From positions 62,001-126,000 of the forward strand of contig CAVMBE010000021.1 in the NCBI GenBank assembly GCA_963674455.1: 64,000 bases of DNA. Reading direction: 5' to 3'. The notes beneath the pieces were generated by a model. It was given only the letters and a program-made list of their open reading frames with translations, was not told the origin of the DNA and did not search any database. This DNA comes from Lecanosticta acicola (Eukaryota > Ascomycota > Dothideomycetes > Mycosphaerellales > Mycosphaerellaceae). This document shows positions 62,730 through 64,000 of this stretch, one piece after another. Position numbers and translations under genes: made by a program. The first letter of the stretch is position 1; the number at the start of each line of letters is the position of its first letter.

Positions 62730-64000
62730 ATGAAGGGCTTCCTTTCTCTCCTTGCCTTGCCAGCTCTGGCTACTGCTTTCCCTAGCCTTAAAGAAGCCGG
62801 CAATGAGAAGAGACTACTCCGCCAAGTAGGTAATCTGGCCAACGACGTTCAAGGCCTGCTTGGCTCTATCGCAACCTCCGTCGACCCAGAAAACCGTCGA
62901 CCTGAGCCCGGATACCACTTTCGAGAGCCCCGTCCAAACGACTCAAGAGGGTGAGCATAGCAACAACAAACCTTACTCGTAAAGCAACACACTGACAAGC
63001 ATTGCCAGTGCTTGCCCAGGATTAAACTTGCTCGCCAACTACGGCTATCTGCCTCGCGATGGTTACGTCAATTTCGGCCAGGTCGTCGAAGCCGTTGCCC
63101 GTGGATTCAACATGGGTGCTGACCTGGCTGTCGTCCTGTGCGTCTTCGCCGTTCTCACCGACGGAGACATCGAGAACGAGTCCTGGTATCTCGGCTCCGG
63201 CCCGGGCAGGATTGGTGGTTTGAATCGTCACTCCACCGTCGAAGCCGACATCTCTCCAAACAAGGAGGACTACTACAACGGATGCGGAGACAATCACCAC
63301 ATCTCCTCGCGTATGTTCAGGCAGAACGTCGAGTATGTCATGCAGGACCGCAACAAGGAGTTCAGCTACGATGTCATGGCCAGGCAGTAAGTCCCGTCCT
63401 CTGTCCATCTACACGACGAATTCGGGCTAATGAGGTCAAACAGCTACGGCGAGAACAGCCGCTTCTCCCAACAGTACAACCCATACCTCTACTACTTCCC
63501 ATTCCCTTCCATCGTCAGTGTTGTCGCCTTCAACTTCTACCCCGAGTACTTCTCGAACGGAAGCCACGGCGCTGGTGGTGTGGCCAACTACGAGTCCATC
63601 TCCAGCATTGTCGGCGCGAGGTTCGACGAGGAGACCGGCAACTTCCAATACGTCCCTGAGCGCTGGCCCGAGAACTGGTACCGACGCGCCCGCCCATACG
63701 GCGCTGTCGAGGCTCTCACTGACGGATTCACTCGTATCTACCCAGCGGTAAGTGTCTCGACAATTACAATTACTTCGATCTGGTAGCTTATCATCTCATA
63801 GAACCCCGTCGGCATGCCAATTGGTCAATTCGGCACTCCCAACTTCAACGCCCGCACAATTCTCTGCGACGTCTACCAAGGTCTCAATTCTCCCATGCCC
63901 CTGTTCCTCGCTGGAGAGAGTGAGGCTACAGAAGCCCAGATCAGCTGGGCCCTTGGCAAGCTAGCAGGCGTTGGACTCAGCGAGACTGTCCTCGGCTGTC
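62730..64000 (+). CDS. Secreted heme-thiolate peroxygenase (chloroperoxidase/UPO family), 5' part
   Basis: Exons 62730-62950, 63009-63386, 63444-63747 and 63802 to beyond the window end, with introns of 58, 57 and 54 bp. A signal peptide (MKGFLSLLALPALATAFPSL) is followed by a propeptide-like segment. The heme-thiolate motif RGACPGLNLLANYGYLPRDG spans the first splice junction, and its Cys is the axial ligand. It has Ala where many members have Pro (PCP). An acidic segment DGDIENESWYLG follows, then GLNRHSTVEADISPNKEDYY, FSQQYNPYLYYFPFPSIV and PVGMPIGQFGTPNFNARTI. It is an extracellular peroxygenase-type enzyme using hydrogen peroxide to oxidise or halogenate organic compounds. The 3' end lies outside the window. 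Confidence 0.85.

Overview
The window is nuclear DNA of a filamentous ascomycete (Pezizomycotina). The evidence is short introns of about 50-80 bp with GTRAGT donors, fungus-specific families (HET domain, DUF7730-like, DUF6594-like, BUD22, fungal RAP1) and a transposon with strong repeat-induced point mutation (RIP). A Dothideomycete, perhaps Mycosphaerellaceae-like, is my best guess from gene style, but this is inference. No rRNA, tRNA or CRISPR was recognised by eye.

Left part (1-29.2 kb) is housekeeping. It holds the 3' end of ERB1, BUD22, a divergent pair SWF1 palmitoyltransferase / RAP1 telomere protein, and a divergent inositol module (inositol 2-dehydrogenase / MFS inositol transporter). 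Next come a DUF7730-like gene with a decayed paralogue, a divergent mitochondrial pair (uS11m / TIM44), a sulfotransferase pseudogene, a PAF-acetylhydrolase-like enzyme, a DUF6594 relic, a conserved gene of unknown function and LSB5 (VHS/GAT adaptor). Several genes have introns, which I joined by reading frame and splice signals.

Middle part (29.2-45 kb) is gene-poor and accessory. It has a tandem family of small cysteine-rich proteins (two intact members with the same intron, one truncated), an aldo-keto reductase next to an array of four CACGTGA boxes, a zinc alcohol dehydrogenase, and a HET-domain gene preceded by about 800 bp of microsatellites.

Right part (45-56 kb) has a broken GH3 beta-glucosidase, a nitrilase divergent from it, a sulfite-oxidase-like molybdoenzyme, a small conserved unknown, and a membrane-anchored protein with two non-canonical thioredoxin domains. 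From 56.28 to 61.69 kb lies a 5.4-kb element with 42-bp terminal inverted repeats. It has been mutated so heavily by RIP that no ORF survives, yet reading through the stops still shows an integrase-core-like transposase on the minus strand. The window ends inside a secreted heme-thiolate peroxygenase gene.

Most promising for follow-up are the integrase-type TIR element, the small cysteine-rich tandem family, the RAP1 protein with extra Myb-like modules, and the non-canonical double-thioredoxin membrane protein.
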